Positions 54,471 to 63,146 of a DNA stretch of 64,000 nt are shown here, piece by piece. The stretch spans positions 39,232-103,231 of the forward strand of contig CANIAL010000008.1 in NCBI GenBank assembly GCA_947465395.1, read 5' to 3'. Position numbers and translations under genes: made by a program. The stretch comes from Alphaproteobacteria bacterium (GTDB taxonomy: Bacteria; Pseudomonadota; Alphaproteobacteria; Micropepsales; Micropepsaceae). The notes under the pieces were generated by a model. That model saw nothing but the letters and a program-made list of their open reading frames with translations. It had not been told where the DNA came from and searched no databases. Every line of letters begins with the position of its first letter. Position 1 is the first letter of the stretch.

Positions 54471-55381
54471 AAGAAAGAAGGGACGCCCTATTCGGCTTCC
54501 CTGCGTTGCCTGGGCGCCTTTACGTCCCAGCGCCCGGTCAAGGTCGCGGTGGGCCAGATTTCCGATTACACGGGCAAGACCGAAAGCGACGGTTCGGGCC
54601 GCAAGGTGACGGCAGGCGCCGCCCTGATGGCCATGAGCGCCCTTTCCAAGGCCGGCGCCCATCTGGTGGAACGCTTTGATACATCGGTCGCCGAGCTTGA
54701 GCTGAAATATGCCAACAACAAGCTGATCAGCGACGACAAGAATCCCAATGACGGCGACTTCCGCAAGATCCTGGCGGGTTCCATTCCCGGTTCGGACTAT
54801 TACATCATCGGCGGCATCACCGAGCTGAACTTCAACATCCGCTCTTCCAACGCTTCGGCCAATGGCGGCGGCACCGGCACAGGCGCCACGACAGGCACCC
54901 TGGGCGGCAGCATGTATGTGATGAATGTCGGCCTGGACATGCGCCTGGTCAACACCAACACGCTGGAAGTGGCCGACGTCATTTCCTACCAGAAGCAGAT
55001 CATCGGGCACCAGGTTTCGGCCGGCGTGTTCGACTTCATGGGCACCAATTTCTTCGACGCCAGCATCGGCCAGAGCGCCCTTGAGCCGGTCCAGCTGGCG
55101 GTGCGTTCGGTGATCGAGCGCGCGGTCCTGGAAATGGTCTCGCGCATCTATCGCGCATCTATCGCGCACCGACCGCGTCCTGCGCGGCCGTGATGGACCC
55201 CCTGGCCGACGGTTATTATTCACGCCCTGCTGGTTATCAGCAGTCTTATCAGCAGCAGCCTTATGCCCCCAACTATGCTTACAACCAGGAGAATTACAAT
55301 GGTGCATCGCGTCAAAGCCCTTATCGCAGCTACAGCTCTAGCGACCCTGTGGGCGACGTGCGCCTCCGCAGGGAATACTAA
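54471..55381 (+). pseudogene. hfaB: hfaB (CsgG-like holdfast secretion lipoprotein), disrupted
   Basis: The HfaB/CsgG homology runs in one frame from KKEGTPYSASLRCLGAFT (just after an in-frame TGA at 54468) through GQISDYTGKTESDGSGRKVTAG, FDTSVAELELKYANNKLISD, ILAGSIPGSDYYIIGGITELN and FFDASIGQSALEPVQLAVRSVIERAVLEMVSRIYRA. An 11-base tandem duplication (55142-55163) then shifts the frame to a stop at 55191. The natural tail, DPLADGYYSRPAGYQQSYQQQPYAP to 55381, continues in another frame. No start, signal peptide or lipobox Cys precedes the homology; the first usable start is a GTG at 54549. As read, no full-length outer-membrane HfaB can be made. Sequencing error is an alternative. Confidence 0.8.
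55142..55163 (+). repeat. Exact 11-bp tandem duplication in hfaB
   Basis: GCGCATCTATC occurs twice head to tail. Removing one unit restores the open frame into the Tyr/Gln-rich hfaB tail. Confidence 0.95.
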
Positions 55382-55982
55382 TCACGGCGGCAGCAACGAC
55401 AGCGGCGGCAGCCAGATCCTCAACGGCCAGGTTCAGTTGCAGACCGTGTGGTCCAACCTGAACGCGAATGCGGACACGGTGGCCGGCGATGTGGCGGTGC
55501 AGGGCGCAGCGGGCGGTAACATGATTGACATCATGACCATGAACAACACCCGCGTTCAGAACAACCAGACGGTTGGAAACCTGGCGGCCATTGGTTCGAA
55601 CATCAATTCGAACATCAACAATATCGGCGGCAGCGTCGGCATTGCCAATCAGGTGCTTTGCAACGGCGCCAGCGTGTCCACGGACCCGACATTGACGCAG
55701 GTCAATTCGAACCAGGTCTGTAACGCCAACGATCCGTCTTCGAAGATCAGCGCCACGGTCACCAATGTCTTTGGCGATGTGGCGATGCAGGGCTCGGCCA
55801 TCGGCAACACGTTTGAAGCCGACAGCAATGCCCGCAACTTCCCCATCAACAACATGCAGATGAACAATTCGATCACGGCCTCCACCATCAATTCCAAGGT
55901 CTATAATGTGGGCGGCAGCGTTTCGATGAGTTCCAGCGCCATCGGCAATACCGGCCAGATCCTGCACTACAACACGCATTAA
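55299..55982 (+). CDS. hfaD: Holdfast attachment protein HfaD
   Basis: 227 aa from the ATG at 55299, preceded by CAGGAGA. A signal peptide ends near TCASA-G. The mature protein is rich in Asn, Ser and Val with repeated units (NLNANADTVAGDVAVQGAAGGN, INNIGGSVGIANQ, VTNVFGDVAMQGSAIGN, VYNVGGSVSMSSSAIGN) of a beta-solenoid type. HfaD helps fix the holdfast to the cell pole. Its first 83 bases overlap the original 3' end of hfaB in a different frame. A terminator follows. Confidence 0.8.
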   Translation: MVHRVKALIAATALATLWATCASAGNTNHGGSNDSGGSQILNGQVQLQTVWSNLNANADTVAGDVAVQGAAGGNMIDIMTMNNTRVQNNQTVGNLAAIGSNINSNINNIGGSVGIANQVLCNGASVSTDPTLTQVNSNQVCNANDPSSKISATVTNVFGDVAMQGSAIGNTFEADSNARNFPINNMQMNNSITASTINSKVYNVGGSVSMSSSAIGNTGQILHYNTH

Positions 55983-56036
55983 AACCCGCTTCGGTCCGCG
56001 TCGGCATTTCCCGGGGCAAAAGGGAAGTGTCGGGAT

Positions 56037-56070
56037 AAGGGAGAGCCGCAAGGCTCTCCCTTAGTTTTTT
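56037..56070 (+). terminator. Terminator of the hfa operon
   Basis: An 11-bp perfect stem AAGGGAGAGCC with a GCAA loop is followed by AGTTTTTT, 54 bases after the hfaD stop. Confidence 0.92.
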
Positions 56071-56073
56071 GGA

Positions 56074-56188
56074 AACCCCCACCGGCCTTCGCAACTTTGC
56101 TCGGTGCTCGGGCGCAAGCGCCCTCGCAGCCTTCGCGCTGCTACAGCCATCTCCCCCTTTTTGATGCGCTTCGCGCAAAGGGGGAGAA
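56074..56188 (+). repeat. Dispersed intergenic palindromic element, copy B
   Basis: It has the same order of boxes as copy A: ACCCCCCACCGGCCTTCGC, GCTCGGTGCTCGG, CTCGCAGCCTTCGCG, and the end hairpin ATCTCCCCCTTTTTGAT - GCGCTTCGCGC - AAAGGGGGAGA. It directly follows the hfa terminator. Confidence 0.75.
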
Positions 56189-56252
56189 TGGGCCTGAGTA
56201 TTCCCAAGAGTTTTCGTTGGAGTTTGGGTGGGCTTGGGGTATTTTTCGTACC

Positions 56253-56900
56253 ATGACAGCCATGCCCATAGACCTGGACGCGTTTGGTGCTGCGGCGCTG
56301 ACGCAGAAGCCCTTTCCCTTCGCCATGGTGCCGCGTTTCGTGCGGCCCGAGGCGATGGCGGCGATAAACGCCGATTATCCGCTGGTCGCCCATCCCGGCA
56401 GCTTTCCGCTGCCAACCCTTACCTATGGCCCCGCCTTTGAACGTTTCATGCAAGCCATCCAGGGGCCGGAGTTTCGCGCCGCGGTGGAAGCCAAATTGGG
56501 CCTGAGCCTTCAGGGGCGTCCCACCATGGTGACGGCACGCGGCCAGTCCGCGGCAAGGGACGGCCAAATTCACACCGACAGCCGCACCAAGCTGATCACG
56601 GTGCTGATCTACATGAACAATGCCTGGGAGGCGAAGACGGGCCGGTTGCGCCTGCTGCGCGGGCCGGACGATCTGGAAGACGTGATCGCCGAAGTGCCGC
56701 CCGATGAAGGCACGCTGTTGATCTTCAAGAATGAACCCAATGCCTGGCATGGCTTCCATTCCTTTGAAGGCCCGCGCCGGGTGATTCAGCTCAACTGGGT
56801 GACGGATGAGCGCGTGGTGTGGCGCGAACAGACCCGCCATCGCATCAGCGCGTTTTTCAAGCGCCTGCGCGGAAAAGGCCCCGGCTCAGCCCGGATGTGA
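56253..56900 (+). CDS. 2-oxoglutarate/Fe(II)-dependent oxygenase family protein
   Basis: 215 aa from the ATG at 56253; the open frame extends upstream only through repeat copy B. H107 and D109 (QIHTDSRTKLITVLIYMN) with H166 (AWHGFHSF) form the iron-binding facial triad, and R175/R176 would hold 2-oxoglutarate. The double-stranded beta-helix pattern resembles SM-20/prolyl hydroxylase-like oxygenases that modify proteins or small molecules; the substrate is unknown. It is convergent with epmB (15-base overlap). Confidence 0.82.
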   Translation: MTAMPIDLDAFGAAALTQKPFPFAMVPRFVRPEAMAAINADYPLVAHPGSFPLPTLTYGPAFERFMQAIQGPEFRAAVEAKLGLSLQGRPTMVTARGQSAARDGQIHTDSRTKLITVLIYMNNAWEAKTGRLRLLRGPDDLEDVIAEVPPDEGTLLIFKNEPNAWHGFHSFEGPRRVIQLNWVTDERVVWREQTRHRISAFFKRLRGKGPGSARM

Positions 56901-57890
56901 TTGCGCGGCGGGGGGATAAACGTGCCAGGTTCCCGCGAAGTCGCGGATGCGGTGGCCGGTTTCGGTTTTCTCCACCGACTGTGAATCGAGCGGCACCTTG
57001 CCGAAGCCGCCCGGGATATCCAGCACATACAGCGGCTGCGCCAAACCGCTGAAACGGGCGCGCAATTCGCGGACCAGCGCCAACCCGTCTTCGATCCCCA
57101 GCCGGAAATGGGATGTGCCGCGCGCCAGGTCGGGATGGTGCAGGTAATAGGGCTTGATCCCCGCTTCCACGAAGCCGCGCATCAGCGCAGCCAATGTTTC
57201 CACATCGTCATTGACGCCGCGCAGCAACACGGTCTGGCTGACCAGCGCGACACCAGCACGCGCCAGCCGGTCACAGGCGGTGCGCGCTGCACCCGTCAAT
57301 TCACGCGGATGGTTGGCGTGCAGCGCAATCCAGCTTGTGATGCCGGGCGCCAGCAACGACGCCACAAATTCGTCATCCACCATTTCGGGGGCCACCACCG
57401 GCACGCGGGTATGCCAGCGCACGATTTTCACATGGCCGGTGGCCGCCAGCGCCCGCATGACGTGCCTTATTCTTGCGGGCGGCATGATGAAGGGATCGCC
57501 GCCGGTCAAGATCACTTCCCAGATTTCAGGATGATCCGCGATATAGGCCAGCGCCGCATCCAGCCCGGCGGCATCGAGATTCTGCTCTTTGCCGGGACCC
57601 ACTGTCTCGCGCCGGAAACAGAAGCGGCAGTAAACGGGACAGCGCGACACGGCTTTCAACAGCACGCGGTCGGGATGGCGATGGACAATGCCCGGCACCG
57701 GCGAATGGGCATCATCGCCGATGGGATCAAACAGCTCTTCCGGCAAATCCGTCAGTTCGGCGATGTCGGGCAGGAACTGGCGGGCGATAGGATCGAGCGG
57801 ATCGGCCTCGTCCATCAGGCCACGCAGATGCGGGCTGACGGCCACGGCATATTTGCGCGCCACGTCCTGGAGCGTAACGGGCCTGTTCAA
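56886..57890 (-). CDS. epmB: EF-P beta-lysylation protein EpmB (KamA-family radical SAM)
   Basis: 334 aa. C84, C88 and C91 (CPVYCRFC) bind the radical-SAM iron-sulphur cluster. VILTGGDPFIMPP, WHTRVPVV and HANHPREL are lysine 2,3-aminomutase family blocks, including PLP and SAM contacts. Because the EpmA ligase and EF-P genes are within 3 kb, EpmB (which turns alpha-lysine to beta-lysine for EF-P) is favoured over a catabolic aminomutase. It overlaps the upstream MFS gene by 4 bases. Confidence 0.88.
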   Translation of the reverse strand: MNRPVTLQDVARKYAVAVSPHLRGLMDEADPLDPIARQFLPDIAELTDLPEELFDPIGDDAHSPVPGIVHRHPDRVLLKAVSRCPVYCRFCFRRETVGPGKEQNLDAAGLDAALAYIADHPEIWEVILTGGDPFIMPPARIRHVMRALAATGHVKIVRWHTRVPVVAPEMVDDEFVASLLAPGITSWIALHANHPRELTGAARTACDRLARAGVALVSQTVLLRGVNDDVETLAALMRGFVEAGIKPYYLHHPDLARGTSHFRLGIEDGLALVRELRARFSGLAQPLYVLDIPGGFGKVPLDSQSVEKTETGHRIRDFAGTWHVYPPAAQSHPG

Positions 57891-59113
57891 GGCTGGACGT
57901 CCACCACGGAAATCGGCGCAAGCCCGCGGCTTTTGATATTGGGCAGGAAGATGGTGAGTAGCCCGATGATCGGCAGGAAGGCGCAGACTTTATAGACAAA
58001 ACTGATGCTGGTGTGGTCGGCCAGCGCACCCAGCACGGCGGCGCCAATGCCGCCCATGCCGAAGGAGAAGCCAAAGAACAGGCCGGAGATCATGCCGACC
58101 TTGCCCGGCACCAGTTCCTGCGCATAGACCACGATGGCCGGGAAGGCTGATGCCATCACCATGCCGATGACCACGGACAAAATCTCTGTCCAGAAAAGAT
58201 TGGCGTAAGGCAGGATCAGGGTGAAGGGCAGGATGCCCAGGATACTCACCCAGATCACATATTTGCGCCCGATGCGGTCGCCCAAAGGCCCGCCCACCAT
58301 GGTACCCACAGCCACCGCGCCCAGGAACAGGAACAGGTGCACCTGCGCGCTCTTCACCGTCAGGTGGAACGTCTCGATCAAATAGAATGTGTAATAGCTG
58401 GTGATGCTGCCCAGATAGAAGAATTTGGAAAAGATCAGCAGCAGCAGGATGGCCAGCGAGATCGCCACCTTGGCGCGGGGCAGATTGTGATGTTCCTGCG
58501 CGCGGGCACTTTTCAGCCGGTCCAGGCCATGGTTCTTGTACCAGGTGCCCACGTTATAAAGGATCACCATCGACACCAACGCCAGCGCGGCGCACCAGGT
58601 AACGGCGGGCTGGCCGAAATCGGCCACCAGTACGGCGGCCAAAAGCGGCCCCAGCGCCGAGCCGGTATTGCCGCCCACCTGGAACAGCGATTGCGCCAGG
58701 CCGGCGCGCTTGCCCGCGGCCATGCGCGCGACGCGGCTGGATTCGGGATGGAACACGGCCGAGCCCACGCCGATGATCATCGCGCAGAACAGGATCATGG
58801 GATAGGAACTGGCCTGCCCCATCAGCACCAATCCGACCAGGGTCATCACCATGCCGGCGGCCAGCGAATAGGGGCGCGGGCGAAGGTCGGAGAAATAACC
58901 GACGGCAGGCTGCAGCAGCGAAGCGGTCACCTGATAGACCAATGTCACCAGGCCGACCTGTGTGAAGTTGAGTTTGAATTCCATCTTCAGCAGCGGATAG
59001 ATGGCCGGGATCAGCGCCTGCATCATGTCGTTCAGCATGTGGCAGATGGCGATGGCCGCCAGCACCGAATAGGTGGTGGTCTGGGCGGGGTGGGATTTGG
59101 CGGCGCTGCTCAT
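57887..59113 (-). CDS. MFS transporter, fosmidomycin-resistance (Fsr)-like
   Basis: 408 aa with 12 membrane helices. ICHMLNDMMQALIPAIYPLLK and GYFSDLRPRP match the Fsr branch of MFS drug exporters; GSAVFHPESSRVARMAAG is the family's characteristic loop. It exports fosmidomycin-like compounds in known cases. It is translationally coupled to epmB, an unusual pairing within the EF-P modification neighbourhood. Confidence 0.87.
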   Translation of the reverse strand: MSSAAKSHPAQTTTYSVLAAIAICHMLNDMMQALIPAIYPLLKMEFKLNFTQVGLVTLVYQVTASLLQPAVGYFSDLRPRPYSLAAGMVMTLVGLVLMGQASSYPMILFCAMIIGVGSAVFHPESSRVARMAAGKRAGLAQSLFQVGGNTGSALGPLLAAVLVADFGQPAVTWCAALALVSMVILYNVGTWYKNHGLDRLKSARAQEHHNLPRAKVAISLAILLLLIFSKFFYLGSITSYYTFYLIETFHLTVKSAQVHLFLFLGAVAVGTMVGGPLGDRIGRKYVIWVSILGILPFTLILPYANLFWTEILSVVIGMVMASAFPAIVVYAQELVPGKVGMISGLFFGFSFGMGGIGAAVLGALADHTSISFVYKVCAFLPIIGLLTIFLPNIKSRGLAPISVVDVQP

Positions 59114-59173
59114 GGGGCGAAAGTGCCGTGATATGGGGTTGTTTACCAGCTAAAATCATGCAGGTCTGATATG

Positions 59174-59253
59174 TGGCCCCCCTCTGTCCGCCACGCTGGC
59201 AGGCTCGCTAGCGGACATCTCCCCCCGCCGTTCGCTGCGCTGGCGGGGGAAGA
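59174..59253 (+). repeat. Dispersed intergenic palindromic element, copy D
   Basis: A shorter copy: GGCCCCCCTCTGTCCGC, GCTCGCTAGCGGAC, then the hairpin ATCTCCCCCCGCC - GTTCGCTGCGC - TGGCGGGGGAAGA. It lies between the epmA 3' end and the MFS start. Confidence 0.65.
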
Positions 59254-59273
59254 AAGCCGGTGTGTTTGCAGGC

Positions 59274-60308
59274 TCAGCCAAGCGGTACCCAAATCACGTG
59301 TTTTATATCCGGCGCCCCTGACACGAGCATCACCAGCCGGTCAAAGCCCATTGCCACCCCGCTGGCGGGGGGCATGCACGCCAGAGCCGACAGGAAATCC
59401 TCGTCCAGGGGATAGCGCGTCCCATAGATGCGCTGCTTTTCATCCATCTCGGCTTCAAAGCGGGCGCGCTGCTCCACCGGGTCGGTCAATTCGCCAAAAC
59501 CGTTGGCCAGCTCCACGCCGCAGGCATAAAGCTCGAACCGTTCCGACAGGCGAAGGTCTTGCGGGTTGGGCCGGGCCAGGGCCGCTTCCACGCGGGGATA
59601 GTCGGTGAGAAGGGTGAGTTTTTCCAAACCCAGGCGCGGCTCGACATGGGCGGCCAATATCTTGCTGAAAATATCGGACCATGAATCGGCGTCGGTGATG
59701 GCAAGCCCGGCGCGGCGCGCGCGTGTCGCCAGCATGTCGCGGCCGCCATCTGTCACGCCGTCCGATGCAAGCGTATCCATGATCTCGATCCCGGCATGGA
59801 TGCGAAATGCGTCCCCGACACTGAGGCGTTCGGCATCCGCAAGGGGATCGCAACCACGATCGCGGTAACGCAGCATGGCCGCGCCGGCGTGCTTGGCCGC
59901 CATCCGCACCAAAGTCACGGCATCATCCATCACCGCCGTCACGGGCGCGTCTTTGCGATACCATTCCAGCATGGTGAATTCAGGCGCATGCAGCGGACTT
60001 TGTTCGCGGTTCCGGAAGACGCGGGCGAATTCGAAAATCCGTTCTTCTCCCGCCGCCAGCAATTTCTTGGCGGCGAATTCGGGCGAGGTGTGGAGATAAA
60101 GCGTGCGTTGCCCGCCCGCCGGATCGGTCGCCATGGTTTCAAAGGCATGCAGATGGGCTTCGTTGCCGGGCGATGCGCCCAGGATGGCGCATTCCACTTC
60201 GGCAAAACCCTGGCCCTCGAACCAGGCCCGCAAGGCAGCTTTTGTGCGAGCGCGGAGGGCCAAAAGGGGCCGCCGGTCGGCATGGTTCTGGGGCTCCCAC
60301 CACGGCAT
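59274..60308 (-). CDS. epmA: EF-P lysine ligase EpmA (GenX/PoxA)
   Basis: 344 aa, a stand-alone class II lysyl-tRNA synthetase-like catalytic domain without the anticodon-binding domain. YLHTSPEFAAKKLLAAGEERIFEFARVFRNRE spans motif 2, APEFTMLEWYR lines the lysine pocket, and SGVAMGFDRLVML is motif 3. It attaches beta-lysine to the tip lysine of EF-P. It is divergent from efp (77 bases apart). Confidence 0.93.
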   Translation of the reverse strand: MPWWEPQNHADRRPLLALRARTKAALRAWFEGQGFAEVECAILGASPGNEAHLHAFETMATDPAGGQRTLYLHTSPEFAAKKLLAAGEERIFEFARVFRNREQSPLHAPEFTMLEWYRKDAPVTAVMDDAVTLVRMAAKHAGAAMLRYRDRGCDPLADAERLSVGDAFRIHAGIEIMDTLASDGVTDGGRDMLATRARRAGLAITDADSWSDIFSKILAAHVEPRLGLEKLTLLTDYPRVEAALARPNPQDLRLSERFELYACGVELANGFGELTDPVEQRARFEAEMDEKQRIYGTRYPLDEDFLSALACMPPASGVAMGFDRLVMLVSGAPDIKHVIWVPLG

Positions 60309-60385
60309 TTGCGGACCCTTTATCCCCCTGCTATAGCCCCCTCGATCCCGCCTTTTAACGAAGGTCCAGCTCTCGAGAGGTTCCT

Positions 60386-60955
60386 GTGGTTTCGGTTATC
60401 GCCAGCTCCGTGCGCAAAGGCAATGTCATCGAGAAGGAGGGCAAGCTGTACCTGGTCCTCACCGCCGAGAATATCCATCCCGGCAAGGGCACGCCCGTCA
60501 CCCATCTGGAAATGCGCCGCATTTCGGACGGCGTGAAGACGGTGGAGCGGCTTCGCACCACCGACAGCATCGAAAAGGCGTTCGTGGAGCATGACGACTA
60601 TAATTATTTGTACCAGGACGGCGATAGTTACGTGTTCATGCAGCCCCAGACCTTCGACCAGATTCCGGTAACGTCGGACGTGGTCGGCGACAAGGCGCCT
60701 TATTTGACCGAGAACATGCAGGTTCAGCTTCAAATGTTCGAGGGCCGCCCCATCTCCATCGAAATCCCCCAGCGCGCCACGTTCGAAGTGATAGACACCG
60801 AACCGGTGATGAAGGGGCAGACGGCATCCGGCTCGTTCAAGCCCGCCCAGCTTTCCAATGGCGTGCGCACCATGGTGCCCACCCACATCGTCATCGGCAC
60901 CCGCATCGTGGTGCAGACCGAAGACGGCGCTTACGTGGAACGGGCGAAGGATTGA
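60386..60955 (+). CDS. efp: Elongation factor P
   Basis: 189 aa from a GTG at 60386, with GAGAGG upstream. The three-domain EF-P fold is clear. K34 in HPGKGTP, at the loop tip of domain I, is the residue EpmA modifies; the C-terminal [15 protein letters not shown] is normal. It rescues ribosomes stalled at proline runs. The cupin gene starts 3 bases after its stop. Confidence 0.96.
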   Translation: MVSVIASSVRKGNVIEKEGKLYLVLTAENIHPGKGTPVTHLEMRRISDGVKTVERLRTTDSIEKAFVEHDDYNYLYQDGDSYVFMQPQTFDQIPVTSDVVGDKAPYLTENMQVQLQMFEGRPISIEIPQRATFEVIDTEPVMKGQTASGSFKPAQLSNGVRTMVPTHIVIGTRIVVQTEDGAYVERAKD

Positions 60956-60957
60956 CG

Positions 60958-61452
60958 ATGGCGAAGCGCATTGATCCCGCCGCGCTTCCCGAAATTGTCG
61001 GCACGCTTTATCCCGATCCCTATGACAAGCCCTGCCGCGCCCGTGGCCGCAAGAAGCTGGGCGATGCGGCGGGCCTGACCCAATACGGCATCAATCTTTT
61101 GCGCCTGCCGCCCGGCGCCTGGTCCAGCCAGCGCCATTGGCACAGCACGCAGGATGAATTTGTCTATGTCCTTTCCGGTGAAGTGGTGCTGGTGACGGAT
61201 GCGGGCGAAGAGGTCTTGCGCGGCGGGGATTGCGCGGGCTTTGCCGCCAATGACGGTGACGGCCATCACCTGCAGAACCGAAGCGCGGCCGATGCGCTGA
61301 TGCTGGAAATCGGCACCCGCAACAACACCGATGCCGTGGTCTATCCCGATGTGGACATGGCTATGCCCGCGGACGGCAAGCCGACGCTTTATACGCACAA
61401 GGATGGCGCGCCCTATCCCGGCATAAGGCGGCGCGGGCCCGAGGACCAATAA
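60958..61452 (+). CDS. Cupin-domain protein
   Basis: 164 aa from the ATG at 60958, behind GAAGGA and coupled to efp. The cupin core has the metal-binding pattern HWHSTQDEFVYVLSGEVVLV (two His and a Glu) and a second strand G-D-C-A-G-F and GHHLQNRS. The C-terminal PGIRRRGPE tail is common in small sugar-isomerase-like cupins of Proteobacteria. Substrate unknown. Confidence 0.85.
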   Translation: MAKRIDPAALPEIVGTLYPDPYDKPCRARGRKKLGDAAGLTQYGINLLRLPPGAWSSQRHWHSTQDEFVYVLSGEVVLVTDAGEEVLRGGDCAGFAANDGDGHHLQNRSAADALMLEIGTRNNTDAVVYPDVDMAMPADGKPTLYTHKDGAPYPGIRRRGPEDQ

Positions 61453-61461
61453 GCAGAGGCC

Positions 61462-61489
61462 TGAAAAGGCCTTATTTCTGGCCTTTTCA
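61462..61489 (+). terminator. Terminator after the efp-cupin operon
   Basis: TGAAAAGGCC pairs with GGCCTTTTCA around an 8-base loop, 9 bases after the cupin stop. Confidence 0.7.
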
Positions 61490-61555
61490 CCCCTGCCCGG
61501 CGGCATGGGGGTGTGCTAGGTTCCGCCCCGATTTGACCCCCACTGGAGAGACAAC

Positions 61556-62146
61556 ATGAAGAAGATTCTGCTTGGCCTTGCGCTGACCACGCTTTGCGTT
61601 GGCCCCGCGCTTGCCGCTTTGAAGGTGGGCGACACCGCCCCCGATTTCACCCTGCAGGCCGCGCTTGGCGCCAAGGATTACACCTACAAGCTTTCCGATG
61701 CGCTCAGCAAAGGCCCGGTGGTGGTGTATTTCTACCCCTCCGCCTACACCTCCGGCTGCGACCTGGAAGCCCACACTTTCGCCGACAATGCGGAAAAGTT
61801 TGAAGCCGTGAAAGCCGGCATCATCGGCGTTTCCGGCGACAGCATTGAACGCCTGAACGTGTTTGAAAAAGACCCGGCCTATTGCGCGGGCAAATTCCCC
61901 GTTGCGTCCGACGCCGATCTGAAAGTGGCGGGCACCTATAACTTGACCACCACGGCCGCCAAGGAAGGCGCCAAGGATGTTCGTGGCGTGGATATCGGCC
62001 ATGGCTTTATCGAGCGCACCACCTTCGTGGTCGGCAAGGACCGCAAGATCCTGGCCGTGTTCTCGTCCAAGGACGACAAGATCACGCCCGACCAGCATGT
62101 GGAAAAGTCGCTGGAGCTGGTGACCAGGCTGCACGCCGCGAAATAA
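61556..62146 (+). CDS. Exported peroxiredoxin (AhpC/TSA, BCP-like)
   Basis: 196 aa. A Sec signal (MKKILLGLALTTLCVGPALA) precedes the thioredoxin-fold domain. The catalytic motif PSAYTSGC gives peroxidatic C68, and C110 may be the resolving cysteine. It would reduce peroxides in the periplasm. GGAGAG precedes the start, and a terminator follows. Confidence 0.9.
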   Translation: MKKILLGLALTTLCVGPALAALKVGDTAPDFTLQAALGAKDYTYKLSDALSKGPVVVYFYPSAYTSGCDLEAHTFADNAEKFEAVKAGIIGVSGDSIERLNVFEKDPAYCAGKFPVASDADLKVAGTYNLTTTAAKEGAKDVRGVDIGHGFIERTTFVVGKDRKILAVFSSKDDKITPDQHVEKSLELVTRLHAAK

Positions 62147-62172
62147 GCGCCATTTCCGAATGTGAAGATGAG

Positions 62173-62202
62173 CGCCCGGGGCCTTGGCTCCGGGCGTTTT
62201 TT
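62173..62202 (+). terminator. Terminator after the peroxiredoxin gene
   Basis: A CGCCCGG/CCGGGCG stem is followed by six T, 26 bases after the stop. Confidence 0.88.
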
Positions 62203-62457
62203 CATGCCGTTTTGGACAGAAACAGAACAGGCAAATGCCCCTTGGTGCATATGTACCATGATGGCAAAAAACCTAATCTTTTCAGGCATTTAATGTGGCT
62301 TATCGGCCACATTTTGTGGCCCATAAACGTCTTTCACCTTGGCACCTGAATTGCTTTATTCCCTCTCGCGCGGGAAGGGGCAATTTCCGCTCATCGTTAA
62401 TCTGGCCGGGGGCAGTCGTGTCCGGCATGGCGTGAAATTGTTGCCGGGGACGAAAGC
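62203..62457. other. Intergenic region with a small hairpin
   Basis: AATGTGG/CCACATT (62292-62313, 8-base loop) is followed by another TTGTGG copy. This could be an operator or leader structure of the CHAP gene. Nothing else is apparent. Confidence 0.35.
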
Positions 62458-63063
62458 GTGATCAGACAAACTTTCCTTGGCGTGGCCCTGGCCGGCGCGT
62501 TGCTGGCGCCCGCGGCCGCGTTGGCCAGCGTGAATTCGGCCGTCGAAGCCGCGCCCGTGCTTTTGACCGAAACACCGATCGCCGCCTTGCCGGTGGAGAT
62601 GCCGGCGATGCCGCCCGTCACCTTCGGCACCATCCTGCCCGTTCCCACCGTGGAAGCACCGCTGAAGAAGCTGTTCTGCGTTGAGTATGCGCGCGCCCGT
62701 TCGGGTCTTGCCGTGTTCGGCGACGCCAAATTCTGGTGGGCGCGGGCCAAGAGCCTTTACAGCCGTTTCGCGGCGCCGGCGGAAAATGCCGTGATGGTGT
62801 TTTCCGGATCCAGCCGCCTGTCCCATGGCCATGTGGCAGTGGTGACCCATATCATTTCCAAGCGCGAAATCCGCGTGGACCAGGCCAACTGGGAAAATCA
62901 CGGCGAGATTGATCACGCCACGCCGGTGCTGGATGTCAGTGCCAAGAATGACTGGAGCAAGGTTCGCGTCTGGAACCGCCAGTCCAATGATTTCGGCAAG
63001 CACGTTTATGCGATTTCCGGCTTCATCGCCAAGGACCTGGTGCGCCAGGCTTCCAACAGTTAA
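62458..63063 (+). CDS. Secreted CHAP-domain amidase/peptidase
   Basis: 201 aa from a GTG at 62458 (GGGGACGAAAGC upstream). A signal peptide ends near ALA-S (about 23). After a Pro/Ala linker, C74 (KLFCVEYARARSG), H125 (SHGHVAVVTHI) and N144 (QANWENHG) make up a CHAP-type Cys-His-Asn site. Such enzymes cut peptidoglycan cross-links or stems. It stands alone between two terminators. Confidence 0.85.
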   Translation: MIRQTFLGVALAGALLAPAAALASVNSAVEAAPVLLTETPIAALPVEMPAMPPVTFGTILPVPTVEAPLKKLFCVEYARARSGLAVFGDAKFWWARAKSLYSRFAAPAENAVMVFSGSSRLSHGHVAVVTHIISKREIRVDQANWENHGEIDHATPVLDVSAKNDWSKVRVWNRQSNDFGKHVYAISGFIAKDLVRQASNS

Positions 63064-63102
63064 CTGCGTCCAACAGCCAGGCCTGCCGCCAGCCTCAAAA
63101 TG

Positions 63103-63134
63103 AAAAAGCCCCGCGAATTTCGCGGGGCTTTTTT
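63103..63134. terminator. Bidirectional terminator
   Basis: AAAAAGCCCCGCG/CGCGGGGCTTTTTT lies between the convergent CHAP and 45-aa genes. Confidence 0.9.
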
Positions 63135-63146
63135 GTATCAGGCGTT

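Noticed and set aside
54467..54679. Alternative open frame starting just after hfaA
   Set aside because: It is the +1 shadow of hfaB; the product has no HfaB features.
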